Positions 18,451 to 27,300 of a DNA stretch of 62,084 nucleotides are shown here, piece after piece. Both the position numbers and the translations under genes were made by a program. Every line of letters begins with the position of its first letter. Position 1 is the stretch's first letter. Source of the stretch: Thermomicrobium sp. CFH 73360. Its GTDB lineage: Bacteria > Chloroflexota > Chloroflexia > Thermomicrobiales > Thermomicrobiaceae. The stretch spans positions 1 through 62,084 of the forward strand of contig NZ_JAMSLS010000009.1 in NCBI RefSeq assembly GCF_023806465.1. The letters are read 5' to 3'. The notes under the pieces were generated by a model that was given only the letters and a program-made list of their open reading frames with translations, searched no databases and had not been told where the DNA came from.

Positions 18451-19371
18451 TCACCGGTTGTCTTGGATGCTCGCCAGGATTGCGCGTTCAACGGCCACTT
18501 CGGTTGCTGTTGCAATGCGCAGGATTTGGGCGGGGCTCGTCGGTGCTTCCTCACGTGCGAGAACAAAAACGGTGTCCCCGTCGTAGACCGTGTGAGCGGG
18601 GCGAATTGTCCGTGCAATTGCATCATGCGCTGCGATAGCCATGCGGATCAACGCATTTTGATCAAGGGCCAAATCCGTGGCGACGACCACGAGCGTGGTG
18701 TTGGTTTCAGGCTGAGTCCAGAGAGAAGATCCTGTCAGGATAAGTTCCCGAGCGACGAGCCAACTCCCATCATCTGCGCGGATACCAGCCCGGATGAGGC
18801 CAGTCGATGGATCCACGAGCTCTCCTACCGCATTGACGGCAGCCAATGCCCCAACAGAATTGCTGTCGATGTTAACGACCGCAGCGCCGATTCCTGTGGG
18901 CGTGGCCCGTTCTCGTCCGAGCAGCTTCCCGACGGTCGTGCCGGCACCAGCGCCGATGCGACCCGAGCGCCAGCCATGTGGGCCTGCTACCTGGCAGGCG
19001 GTGTAACCTGCCTCAGCATCTGGGACGACAGGATCTGGGGCCGAAAGATCGTAGAGGACAGCGGCGGCAACAATCGGGACGGCCATGACGTCCGTTGGAT
19101 ATCCTCGGCCACGCTCGCGGAGCCAGCGGACGACACCATCCGCAGCTGCCAACCCAAAGGCGCTCCCGCCCGTAAGGAGAACAGCATCCAAGTGCCGTAC
19201 GAGGCAACCCGGAGACAAGAGCTCCGTTTCCCGCGTGCCTGGTGCTCCGCCCCGTACGTCTCGAACCGCCAGTGCAGGACACTCGGCGATGACAACCGTG
19301 CAACCGGTGCGTCCAGAGGGGTGTGTCCAATGGCCAACGAGGAATCCTGGGACAACATGTTCCGTCATCAT
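18451..19371 (-). CDS. P1-family (DmpA/S58) N-terminal-nucleophile aminopeptidase
   Basis: This 306-aa protein resembles L-aminopeptidase/D-esterase DmpA. The glycine-rich start (GFLVGHWTHPSGRTGCTVVI), LTGGSAFGLAAADGVVRWLRERGRGYP, GAGAGTTVGK and NTTLVVVATD motifs are typical. In this family the precursor self-cleaves before a Ser/Thr; the NTT triad near residue 231 is the likely site. The start overlaps the MBL gene stop by 4 nt, so the two are coupled. Natural substrates of the group are generally unknown. Confidence 0.85.
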   Translation of the reverse strand: MMTEHVVPGFLVGHWTHPSGRTGCTVVIAECPALAVRDVRGGAPGTRETELLSPGCLVRHLDAVLLTGGSAFGLAAADGVVRWLRERGRGYPTDVMAVPIVAAAVLYDLSAPDPVVPDAEAGYTACQVAGPHGWRSGRIGAGAGTTVGKLLGRERATPTGIGAAVVNIDSNSVGALAAVNAVGELVDPSTGLIRAGIRADDGSWLVARELILTGSSLWTQPETNTTLVVVATDLALDQNALIRMAIAAHDAIARTIRPAHTVYDGDTVFVLAREEAPTSPAQILRIATATEVAVERAILASIQDNR

Positions 19372-20159
19372 TGGTCTCTCCGTTCGTCTACGTCAATAGT
19401 CAGGCCGGGCCGGGCCAAATCCACGTGGCCACCAAAGTGGCGAGTCGCTCGCACCACCTTGGTGGGTACGTCTGGCGTTGCCCAGTAGTGTGTTAGGAGA
19501 ACCTGTCGCGCACCTGCGAGCGCTGCCAGCCGCCCTGCTTCCTCCGCATCAAGGTGTCCCTCCCGCGCGCCATTTTCTGTATCAGGTGGTAGAGTCGCCT
19601 CCACGATGAGGAGATCGACATCCTGGGCAAACTGGATAAGGGAGTTATCCCACCCTGTATCGGCCAGATAAGCGATTGACGACTGCAGACCTTCGATGCG
19701 GAAAGCCCAACAGGGGACCCAGTGTCGGGTGGGATGAAAGAAGATTCGCCAAAGACGTACCTGAAGTGGGCGCTCCGGGTCGTATTCTTGAATTTCGAAG
19801 GTTTCCGTGAAGAAGTCATCGCTCCTCGGCTCGCTACCGAGCGAAACCACCCGAGCGAGTTCGTCGAGGTACCTGCGCCCGCCAGGTGGCAACCAGACCG
19901 ACAGCCGCCGCCGCTTCAGTCCAGGAGCATACTTCAGACCGTAACGCAGTGGCACGAGATCAAGAACGTGGTCTTGGTGTAGGTGGGTAATAATGACGGC
20001 ATCCAGTGCATCCATTGAGACATGTTGCAGGAGCTCTGGAAGAGTTCCTGGACCACAATCGAGCAACAGCGCGGCATTATCCTCCAACAGTAAGTACCCG
20101 CTACAGCCCTGTCCTGGGTTTGGACATGCGGCGCTCCCGCCGAGCACAACAAGACGCAT
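19368..20159 (-). CDS. MBL-fold metal-dependent hydrolase (RNase Z-like)
   Basis: This is a 263-aa metallo-beta-lactamase fold protein. The metal motif HLHQDH is at residues 59-64, with further candidate ligands in YLADTGWDN, GHLDAEEAG and LLTHYWA. The layout (MRLVVLGG start, no exosite arm) resembles the broad RNase Z/ElaC-like hydrolases more than class B lactamases. It is the first gene of a three-gene leftward unit with the P1 peptidase and TIM-barrel protein. Confidence 0.8.
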   Translation of the reverse strand: MRLVVLGGSAACPNPGQGCSGYLLLEDNAALLLDCGPGTLPELLQHVSMDALDAVIITHLHQDHVLDLVPLRYGLKYAPGLKRRRLSVWLPPGGRRYLDELARVVSLGSEPRSDDFFTETFEIQEYDPERPLQVRLWRIFFHPTRHWVPCWAFRIEGLQSSIAYLADTGWDNSLIQFAQDVDLLIVEATLPPDTENGAREGHLDAEEAGRLAALAGARQVLLTHYWATPDVPTKVVRATRHFGGHVDLARPGLTIDVDERRDQ

Positions 20160-20682
20160 CGTTCGATCCCTCCGGTCGGTTGAGTGACTGCACGCAATGC
20201 AGCTGGAGACGGACAGCTACGCAAAAGCCCACACCACGCATAGCGCAGATGCCTGGCGTGGCGCATCGTTGTGGCGTGGAGCATTGGCAACCGGCGGGCC
20301 ACGATGAACGCACGTACCTTACAGGCCGGCTTGAGCGGGATGGAAGTCGTGTCATCAGGCACGCCGAGAAAGCGCGCGCGAAAGTTGTGCCAAGTCACCA
20401 AAACGGGTGGCCTACCAAGCGTGACTATCAGCCTGCAAGAGGCGGACTTCCGGCTCGTGCCGGCTACGCGAATGAGACGTTGGTAAGTCTTTTTGAACAG
20501 GACAGCAGCCAGCTTGCTGAGATAACGGTAACGTGACAGAAGGTGTCCCAGAAGTTTTTGGAGGAGTGGAAGAAGTTGGTCACTATTGGTCTTTGTAGGT
20601 GCAGACTGCATCGCGGACCACTCCATCGTGACGCTTTCGAATGGCATGATACAAGCGACCGAACATCTCGGGAGGTGTGGAG
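20160..20682. other. Gene-poor stretch upstream of nrdJ
   Basis: About 520 nt lie between the divergent MBL gene and nrdJ. Reading frames exist on both strands but give low-complexity, non-family peptides. I searched by eye for a cobalamin riboswitch core and found none, and saw no clear NrdR box. It may hold divergent promoters and leader sequence. Confidence 0.5.
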
Positions 20683-22452
20683 ATGACCTTGGTGTTGAGC
20701 GAATCAGCTCGCTCGTTGTTGCGTCTGCGCTATCTGCGCCGCAACGAAGAGGGACAAGTGATTGAAACGGAAGAGGAGCTGTTTTGGCGCGTCGCACGAG
20801 CCGTTGCCGCGGCAGAAGATGCTTTTCCGCGTGGGAGGAGAAGCGAGGAGGTCGCTGAAGAGTTCTTTGAATTGATGACGTCGCTGCGTTTCCTCCCCAA
20901 CACACCCGCATTGATCAACGCGGGGACCGAGCTCGGGCAGTTGTTTGCCTGTTTCGTTCTACCAGTGCCGGATTCGCTGGATGGTATCTTCGGGGCGATC
21001 CGTGACGCAGCCAAAATCCAACAAACGGGTGGAGGAACAGGTTTTTCGTTTTCACACCTCCGTCCGCGTGGTGACCTCGTGCGATCGACGCGGAGACCAT
21101 CATCGGGGGCAGTGTCGTTCATTCGGATCTTTGACACCGCGAGTGATGTGATCGCTACAGAGAGCGTCCGCGGCGGTGCGAATATGGCGGTGTTACGTTG
21201 CGATCATCCCGATATCCGGGAGTTCATTAATGCAAAACGCAATCCGGCCGTGTTCTCGCGCTTCAACTTTTCGGTCCTCGTGGCTGATAGCTTCCTCGAG
21301 GCAGCGATCGCGCGTCGAGAGGTCGATCTCATCAATCCACGCACAGGGGAGCCATTCACACGGGCGAATGCTGGCGACCTGTTCGACGAAATGGTCGACG
21401 CGGCATGGGAAGTTGGGGATCCAGGCCTGCTCTTTTATGAACGAATCCAGCGAGACAATGCGGTTCCCGTACTTGGGCCACTCGAGGCGACGAATCCCTG
21501 CGGAGAAGTGCCCTTGCACCCTTGGGAGGCGTGTGTGCTCGGTTCCCTTAACTTGAAGGCGTTTGTGATTGAACAGGATGACCGCATAGTGATCGATGAG
21601 GAGGGTCTTTGGCGAGCAGCGCAGAGTGCGCTGCGATTCTTGGACAACATGGTTGAAGTGTCACGTTATCCGAAGCGGGAGATCGAGACGATCTGCCGAG
21701 CCAATCGGAAGGTCGGCCTCGGAATAATGGGTTTTGCCGATGTCTTACTCGCGATGCGGATACCCTACGGATCGGATGAATCGGTTGCGCTGGCGGATCG
21801 CCTCATGGCACTTGTGCAATCGGCCGCGGTCGAGGCGAGTCGCCAACTTGCCTGGGAACGCGGTCCGTTCCCGAACTTTCCCCTAAGTCGGTATGCTGCA
21901 CGAGGCGAGCCGCTCCGTCGGAATGCGACGGTCACGACCGTGGCACCGACCGGAAGCATCAGCATCATTGCCGGCTGCAGTAGCGGGATTGAACCACTGT
22001 ACGCGCTTGCGTATCGGCACGTTGGGGAGTTCGTCGGTGTGGTCGAACCCCACCCGCTCCTTCTACGTGAACTCGCTCGGCTTGGCAAATACGATCCGGC
22101 GCTGATTCGGGACATTGAGCTGACCGGGCGAATTGGACATCGCACCGATCTCCCTGAAGAACTCCGTCGACTCTTCCGGGTTGCAACAGAGATCACGCCC
22201 GAAGAGCATCTGAGGGTGCAGGCGGCGGTGCAGCGCCATGTGGAAAACGCAGTGAGCAAGACGATCAATCTGCCTCATGAGGCGACGCGCGAGGACGTGC
22301 GGAGAGCGTTTCTCCTGGCACACGAGCTGGATTGTAAAGGGGTGACTGTCTATCGGGAGGGAGCTCCACGCGGGCAGGTTCTTCAAGTCCTCGGACACTG
22401 CTTGAGTTGCATGGGGGAGGATACGGTACCTGAGACGCAACAGCAATACTGA
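20683..22452 (+). CDS. nrdJ: Adenosylcobalamin-dependent ribonucleotide reductase (class II)
   Basis: This is a 589-aa enzyme reducing ribonucleotides to deoxyribonucleotides with a B12 radical. Motifs include LRFLPNTPALINAG, IQQTGGGTGFSFSHLRP, TNPCGEVPLHPWEAC (active-site Cys and Glu), VAPTGSISIIAGCSSGIEP and a C-terminal redox pair CLSC (C573, C576). No N-terminal ATP-cone is evident. ATG 20683 has GGGAGG 7 nt upstream; GTG 20677 is too close to it. It allows oxygen-independent dNTP synthesis. A terminator follows. Confidence 0.95.
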   Translation: MTLVLSESARSLLRLRYLRRNEEGQVIETEEELFWRVARAVAAAEDAFPRGRRSEEVAEEFFELMTSLRFLPNTPALINAGTELGQLFACFVLPVPDSLDGIFGAIRDAAKIQQTGGGTGFSFSHLRPRGDLVRSTRRPSSGAVSFIRIFDTASDVIATESVRGGANMAVLRCDHPDIREFINAKRNPAVFSRFNFSVLVADSFLEAAIARREVDLINPRTGEPFTRANAGDLFDEMVDAAWEVGDPGLLFYERIQRDNAVPVLGPLEATNPCGEVPLHPWEACVLGSLNLKAFVIEQDDRIVIDEEGLWRAAQSALRFLDNMVEVSRYPKREIETICRANRKVGLGIMGFADVLLAMRIPYGSDESVALADRLMALVQSAAVEASRQLAWERGPFPNFPLSRYAARGEPLRRNATVTTVAPTGSISIIAGCSSGIEPLYALAYRHVGEFVGVVEPHPLLLRELARLGKYDPALIRDIELTGRIGHRTDLPEELRRLFRVATEITPEEHLRVQAAVQRHVENAVSKTINLPHEATREDVRRAFLLAHELDCKGVTVYREGAPRGQVLQVLGHCLSCMGEDTVPETQQQY

Positions 22453-22478
22453 TACGGACCGCACGCAAGAGGACGGCG

Positions 22479-22504
22479 CGGGCGCTGGGGATTCCCAGCG
22501 CCCG
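22479..22504. terminator. Bidirectional terminator between nrdJ and hsp20
   Basis: An 11-bp perfect stem (CGGGCGCTGGG / CCCAGCGCCCG) with a GATT loop lies between the convergent ends of nrdJ and the Hsp20 gene. There is no long T-run on either side. Confidence 0.7.
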
Positions 22505-22515
22505 GTCGCATTCGC

Positions 22516-22947
22516 TCAGCTACGAACCTGAACAGGAATTCGTCTGCGCTCTGCCGCTTCTGCTTTCGGAATACGAATCTCGAGCACACCGTGTTCGTAG
22601 GTTGCCTGCGCTTCATCTTCCCGAACGGGAGAGGGAAGCGTGATTGCCCGGTATGCGCTACCGACACGCCGTTCGCGGATGTGCCAAGTTCCCTTTGACT
22701 CTTCGCGTTCCTCTCGCGTTTCGGCACGAATGGTGAGAACACCTTGACGCAATTCGACCGAGATATCCTCGGGGCGGATGCCGGGTAGTGAAGCTCGGAC
22801 GATGATCGCGTCATCAGTCTCTTGCACGTCAAGCGGAATGCCAAGCTCCTCACCACCACGCCAGCGGGCGAGTTCACCAAAGAGACGATCGAACCGCTCG
22901 CGCACAGCTTCAAGTTCGCGCCAGGGATTCCAAGCGGTAATGCTCAT
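22516..22947 (-). CDS. Hsp20/alpha-crystallin small heat shock protein
   Basis: This is a 143-aa holdase chaperone. The N terminus MSITAWNPWRELEAVRERFDRLF, the alpha-crystallin domain (LPGIRPEDISVELRQGVLTIRAE ... YEHGVLEIRIPK) and the C-terminal IPV motif (RRIPVQVRS) are all present. The start at 22947 has GGAGGGAGGG upstream. An in-frame extension to 23160 lacks homology. It is divergent from hpf. No CIRCE element was seen. Confidence 0.93.
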   Translation of the reverse strand: MSITAWNPWRELEAVRERFDRLFGELARWRGGEELGIPLDVQETDDAIIVRASLPGIRPEDISVELRQGVLTIRAETREEREESKGTWHIRERRVGSAYRAITLPSPVREDEAQATYEHGVLEIRIPKAEAAERRRIPVQVRS

Positions 22948-23109
22948 AACGGCACACCCTCCCTCCGGTTGCCTCATCCGAGTATCCAGCAGTGATAAGC
23001 ATACCGCGGGTGAGACACGAAGGGGAGATCGGCATTTGGCCTGATCCATAGTATCCTCAAAGACACTAGCCGGTTTGTGTCCGGTGGGGGAATGCGGGAG
23101 GAAAGACGC

Positions 23110-23526
23110 ATGCGGATTCGGTATCACGATCTCGGAGTCAGCCAAGACAAGGTGAACCACGTTGTCGAGCGCGAGATTCGAATTTTAGAAAAGAAGTTGG
23201 CGGATCTCGAAGATGATCTGAAGTTGCTGGATATCACACTGGAGCATCAGCAACGGAGCAATACGTATGTTGCCCGTCTTCACTTAAGGATCCCTGGGCC
23301 GGACATTGCCACAAAGGGGGAGGGGCAAAATCCGGCGCATGCGCTTCGTGACGCGTTTGCAGATCTTTATGATGCACTGGAGCGCCAGTTAGCGAAGATT
23401 CGCAACGAGCCGTTCATCCGACGGGCTCGCCTCCACCCCGGGCTAGCTCGGCCGCAGGGAGTTCCGCCAGAAGAAGAAGGTGAGACCGGCGAGGCGAGGG
23501 AGGCGACAACCGGGGGCGAGCAATGA
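23110..23526 (+). CDS. hpf: Ribosome hibernation/stabilisation factor, HPF/RaiA type (short)
   Basis: This 138-aa protein has the S30AE/YfiA fold pattern: N-terminal strand, helix, KKLADLEDDLKLLDITLEHQQRSNTYVARLHLRIPG, and DAFADLYDALERQLAKIRN. The long-form C-terminal dimerisation domain is missing; instead there is an acidic tail. Such factors bind the 30S decoding site in stationary phase. ATG 23110 has GGGAGG 8 nt upstream; ATG 23092 is less well placed. It overlaps the sigma factor gene by 4 nt. Confidence 0.82.
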   Translation: MRIRYHDLGVSQDKVNHVVEREIRILEKKLADLEDDLKLLDITLEHQQRSNTYVARLHLRIPGPDIATKGEGQNPAHALRDAFADLYDALERQLAKIRNEPFIRRARLHPGLARPQGVPPEEEGETGEAREATTGGEQ

Positions 23527-24221
23527 ATGCACGAGAATCGATGAATGTCGAACGTGAGAGGCTCCTCACAAGGCTCCGGCAACATTTGGAGCAGCATCCA
23601 GACGAGGTGACGAGCGAGGGGCGTACGCGTCGCGAGTGGCTCGCGCAGCAACTTGTCGAGCATTACCGCCCGTTGCGGCGGTTTGTGCGTCGCGAGCTTG
23701 GACGATTTGTCGCCTTCGGCGTGGTGCCCTCTGGTGTCCTCACCGACCAGGATGTGACAGACATGGTTCTGGTCAGAGCCCTGCAACATTGGCGGGAGGC
23801 TCCGGTACGAGGCCTGTTTCGCTGGCTGCGACGTACTGCACGGCGCGTCGTCCGCCAGCTCGTCGAAGAAGAGCGGCGGCGGATCGAACATGAACGATCG
23901 CTCGAGGAACCAGTTGCCTATCAAGGGGATGAGTGGCCGGATCAAGTGGTCCGGTTAATTGACATCCTCGCCGATCCAACAGCGCAGCTTCCTGAGGATG
24001 TGATCCTGGCAGAAGAGGCACAGCGGATTCTGGATGAGGCGCTGGATCGCCTGCCGGAAACGTGGCGCGAGGTCTTCCTCCTCAAGGTCGACGGATGGCC
24101 GGACGATCAGATCGCACAGGCAGAGGGGGTCTCGCCCGAGCAGGTTGGACGTATTGTCGAAGCGAGCCGGGCATTTCTCGCCGAACTCCTTCGTGAACGG
24201 CGACAGGAGTTGGAAGCGTAG
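23523..24221 (+). CDS. RNA polymerase sigma-70 family (ECF-like) factor
   Basis: This is a 232-aa protein. A region-2-like segment (~33-110: EHYRPLRRFVRRELG ... LFRWLRRTARRVVRQLVEEERRR) and a region 4 helix-turn-helix (~175-225: LPETWREVFLLKVDGWPDDQIAQAEGVSPEQVGRIVEASRAFL) match ECF architecture. No anti-sigma gene is adjacent; the coupled partner is hpf (ATGA overlap at 23523-23526). Which promoters it reads is unknown. Confidence 0.82.
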   Translation: MNARESMNVERERLLTRLRQHLEQHPDEVTSEGRTRREWLAQQLVEHYRPLRRFVRRELGRFVAFGVVPSGVLTDQDVTDMVLVRALQHWREAPVRGLFRWLRRTARRVVRQLVEEERRRIEHERSLEEPVAYQGDEWPDQVVRLIDILADPTAQLPEDVILAEEAQRILDEALDRLPETWREVFLLKVDGWPDDQIAQAEGVSPEQVGRIVEASRAFLAELLRERRQELEA

Positions 24222-24248
24222 GAGGGTGATTGGCCGATCGGGGGCGAG

Positions 24249-25613
24249 ATGGATGCGAGTCCATTTGAAATCGCGCTCTCGACCGACCTGTACGAGCTCA
24301 CGATGGCGTCAAGTTACCATGCGCTCGGTCGGCACGGTCGAGCCGTTTTTAGCCTGTATGTGCGGAAACTCCCCGAACAGCGGTTTTTTCTCGTTGTCGC
24401 CGGGGTAAACGAGCTCTTGGAGCGCTTACTGGATTTCTGCTTCGACGACGAGGCGCGTGCCTCTCTTCGCACGTTACCGGTGCTGCGCCCTGAGTTTGTT
24501 GATTCGTTGGCGTCGTTTCGCTTTCAGGGAGATGTTTGGGCGGTTCGCGAAGGCACCGTGATTTTCCCCGAGGAGCCGATTCTCGAGGTCGAAGCGCCCA
24601 TTGACCAGGCGCAGATCATCGAGACGCTCGTCCTGAATGCGATCCACTATCCGACACTCGTGGCAACCAAGGCAGCTCGCTGTGTTCTGGCAGCGCCGGG
24701 AAAGACGCTCGTCGATTTCGGCTTACGGCGTACTCCCAGCCTGGACGCGGGACTGGCAGCAGCGCGCGCTGCGTATTTGGTGGGTTTTGCCGCGACCAGC
24801 AATGTTCTTGCGGGGGTACGATACGGCATCCCGGTGTCCGGAACTGTCGCGCACTCTTATATCGAGTCTTTCCCCTCGGAACTTGAAGCGTTTCGTGCTT
24901 TCGCGCGGACCTACCCTGGTGATCCGATTCTGTTAATTGACACCTATGACACACTCCGGGGTGCGGAGCATGCAGTCATTGTTGCTCGCGAACTCGCACA
25001 GGAGGGGCGACGGGTTCGTGCTGTTCGCTTGGACAGTGGTGATCTCGGAAGTTTGAGCCGGGCAGTACGTCAAATTCTCGACCAAGCAGGATTTCCTGAC
25101 ATTCAGATTTTCGCCAGCGGCGGGCTGGACGAGTACGAACTCGCAGAACTGGAGGCAGCGGGGGCTCCGATCGACGGCTATGGTGTTGGGTCGCGGCTGG
25201 GCACTTCCGCTGATGCGCCGCTAGCCGACATGGCGTACAAACTCGTCGAGTATGAGGGCCAGCCAGTGCTCAAGCTCAGTACAGGGAAACGGACACTGGT
25301 TGGGGCGAAGCAAGTTTGGCGCCGTGTGGGACCGGACGGGCGGTATAGCGAAGACATGATTGCATTACGAGACGAACCACCGCCTGGACCGGACTGGATC
25401 CCCTTGCTTCGACCGGTCATGCGTGGCGGAACAATTGTCGAATTGCCAAGTTTGGCCGATCTGCGGGAACACCATCGGGAAGAGATGGCACGGTTGCCAG
25501 ACTGGTTGCGGTCGCTATCGCCGACCGGCGGCTATCCAGTACGACTGAGCGAGCGGCTGCAAAGACGACAGCGTGAAGCGGAGCATTTGGTGAGGCAGCG
25601 TGAGGGGCTCTAG
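24249..25613 (+). CDS. pncB: Nicotinate phosphoribosyltransferase
   Basis: This is a 454-aa enzyme of NAD salvage (nicotinate + PRPP to nicotinate mononucleotide, ATP-stimulated). It opens with LSTDLYELTMASSY. It has GLRRTPSLDAGLAAARAAYLVGFAATSN-type residues for substrate binding, the phosphorylated His at H202 (SGTVAHSYIESF), and VRLDSGDLGSLSR. It is preceded by GGAGGGTGATTGG with a 27-nt gap to the sigma gene, so it probably belongs to the hpf-sigma transcript. Confidence 0.94.
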   Translation: MDASPFEIALSTDLYELTMASSYHALGRHGRAVFSLYVRKLPEQRFFLVVAGVNELLERLLDFCFDDEARASLRTLPVLRPEFVDSLASFRFQGDVWAVREGTVIFPEEPILEVEAPIDQAQIIETLVLNAIHYPTLVATKAARCVLAAPGKTLVDFGLRRTPSLDAGLAAARAAYLVGFAATSNVLAGVRYGIPVSGTVAHSYIESFPSELEAFRAFARTYPGDPILLIDTYDTLRGAEHAVIVARELAQEGRRVRAVRLDSGDLGSLSRAVRQILDQAGFPDIQIFASGGLDEYELAELEAAGAPIDGYGVGSRLGTSADAPLADMAYKLVEYEGQPVLKLSTGKRTLVGAKQVWRRVGPDGRYSEDMIALRDEPPPGPDWIPLLRPVMRGGTIVELPSLADLREHHREEMARLPDWLRSLSPTGGYPVRLSERLQRRQREAEHLVRQREGL

Positions 25614-25615
25614 CG

Positions 25616-26893
25616 ATGCTCCACCGCGTCCGCTTGGCTCCGGTACAGTTGGATGCATACCGTGAGGTGGCTCCCGAGAGTCAGGTCGAGGAGTTGGCCG
25701 AGCTTGGACGCCAACTGCAGGGATTGCGTGTGGCGCACATTAACGCCACTCCGTATGGAGGTGGAGTCTCTGAACTTCTCCGCTCGAGCGTCGCGCTCGA
25801 GTGTGGACTCGGGTTAGCAGTGGACTGGCTGGTCATTTCCGGTGACAGTCGATTTTTTGAAGTGACGAAGGCGCTCCACAACGGCCTACAGGGCGCATCC
25901 TTTGTCTCCACGGCGGACGTCGAGGAGATCTACCTCCTGAACAATCGAGCGAATGCTGCTACCATCCCCTCAGACTACGATATCATTGTTGTTCACGATC
26001 CGCAGCCGGCTGCGATACGGGCTTTTGCGCCGCGACTGGGAGCGCGGTGGGTGTGGCGTTGTCACATCGATACCTCTGAGCCAGATCCGGCTGCTGAAGC
26101 GTTTCTTCTTCCGTGGTTAGAGGGTTATGACGTTCTGGTCTTCACATTAACGGACTTCGTGCTGCCTGCCTTGCGTGGAGGGACGGTGGAAATTTTCCCG
26201 CCAGGGATCGATCCGCTAAGTCCAAAGAACCTTCCGCTGTCGGCGTCTCTCTGTCGGCGCATCGTCAGCTGGTATGGTGTGGACAACCAACGGCCGCTGA
26301 TGGTCCAAGTCTCACGCTTCGATCCGTGGAAAGATCCGCTCGGTGTCATTCGGGTGTTTCGTCGCGCACGGGAGCAGGTTCCGGGTCTTCAACTCGCTCT
26401 CATCGGGGCGATGGCGCTTGACGATCCGGAAGGATGGCGCATTTACGAGCAAGTTCGCAGTGAGGCTGAGCAAGACAGCGACATCTTGGTCGGAACGAAC
26501 CTCACAGGAATCAGCTTTGTCGAGGTCAATGCGTTTCAGCATTGTGCATGGGTGGTGGTGCAGAAATCGCGTCGCGAAGGCTTTGGGTTGGTTGTCAGCG
26601 AAGCGCTCTGGAAGGAGACGCCGGTCGTCGCTGGGCGGAGTGGTGGTATCACGTTGCAGATGGCTGATGGGGAGGGAGGATACCTCGTCGATCCTGATGA
26701 CGAGGAGACGTTTACCGAGCGGGTCATTGAGTTGTTGCGGAATCGGGAGCTTGCACGGCGGATTGGGCTGCTAGGGCGACAAAGGGTTCGCGAACGTTTC
26801 TTGGTCACCCGCTATGTCGCTGATGAGTTACAGTTGTTTGCCCGGTTGATCTCAACTGGTGAGGGAATCGATACGGGGGGAACGGCATCGTGA
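25616..26893 (+). CDS. treT: Trehalose synthase TreT-like GT4 glycosyltransferase
   Basis: This is a 425-aa GT-B enzyme. The N-terminal half (RVAHINATPYGGGVSELLRSSVAL ... DIIVVHDPQPAAIR ... RCHIDTSEP) and the C-terminal donor site (QVSRFDPWKDPLGVIRVF ... VVQKSRREGFGLVVSEALWKETPVVAGRSGGI) match the trehalose glycosyltransferring synthase family, which makes trehalose from NDP-glucose and glucose. It starts 2 nt after pncB and overlaps the next gene by 4 nt. Trehalose is a thermo- and osmoprotectant; the exact donor is not inferable. Confidence 0.85.
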   Translation: MLHRVRLAPVQLDAYREVAPESQVEELAELGRQLQGLRVAHINATPYGGGVSELLRSSVALECGLGLAVDWLVISGDSRFFEVTKALHNGLQGASFVSTADVEEIYLLNNRANAATIPSDYDIIVVHDPQPAAIRAFAPRLGARWVWRCHIDTSEPDPAAEAFLLPWLEGYDVLVFTLTDFVLPALRGGTVEIFPPGIDPLSPKNLPLSASLCRRIVSWYGVDNQRPLMVQVSRFDPWKDPLGVIRVFRRAREQVPGLQLALIGAMALDDPEGWRIYEQVRSEAEQDSDILVGTNLTGISFVEVNAFQHCAWVVVQKSRREGFGLVVSEALWKETPVVAGRSGGITLQMADGEGGYLVDPDDEETFTERVIELLRNRELARRIGLLGRQRVRERFLVTRYVADELQLFARLISTGEGIDTGGTAS

Positions 26894-27291
26894 GTATGAC
26901 GAGCGATCGCGAGTGGTTGGAGACGATACGGAAGAGGCTGGAGCAGCGCCGAGAGGAGCTCGTGCGGCAACATCAACAGGGGCTGCGGTTCCTGGCAGCC
27001 GAGGGTCAAAGCCAAGCGGACGAGGGCACCGTAGCCAGTCACCCGGCCGATGCTGCGAGCGATGTGACGATGGCGGAGTACCAGCAGACGGTGCTCAGAA
27101 CGCTCGAGGAGGAACTCCACGAAGTCCTGCTCGCGCTCGACCGCATCGCAGAAGGCCGATACGGAATCTGCGTTGACTGTGGACGTCCGATCGAGCGCGA
27201 GCGGCTTGAGGCAGTACCGTGGGCAGCGCGTTGTATTGCTGATCAGGAGCGGTTTGAAAAAGAGCTCGAGCGGCAGTACCGTTCGAGCTGA
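26890..27291 (+). CDS. DksA/TraR-family zinc-finger protein with altered ligand
   Basis: This is a 133-aa coiled-coil plus C-terminal zinc-finger protein. The finger reads CVDCGRPIERERLEAVPWAARCIADQ; C94, C97 and C115 are kept but the fourth ligand position (118) is Asp instead of Cys. Family members bind the RNA polymerase secondary channel and act in the stringent response; that role here is inferred. GTG 26890 overlaps treT; ATG 26896 is an alternative start. Confidence 0.85.
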   Translation: MSMTSDREWLETIRKRLEQRREELVRQHQQGLRFLAAEGQSQADEGTVASHPADAASDVTMAEYQQTVLRTLEEELHEVLLALDRIAEGRYGICVDCGRPIERERLEAVPWAARCIADQERFEKELERQYRSS

Positions 27292-27300
27292 GCAAATAAC

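Noticed and set aside
18463-19488. 341-codon open frame on the + strand
   Set aside because: It lies antisense to the P1 peptidase, whose family motifs are clear; the translated peptide has no family features and odd composition.
20400-20676. Cobalamin riboswitch upstream of nrdJ
   Set aside because: No conserved riboswitch core or B12-box-like segment could be found by eye.
19934-20911. 325-codon minus-strand frame across the nrdJ leader
   Set aside because: It overlaps the MBL gene and the start of nrdJ on the opposite strand and shows no domain; the part in the gap is not family-like.
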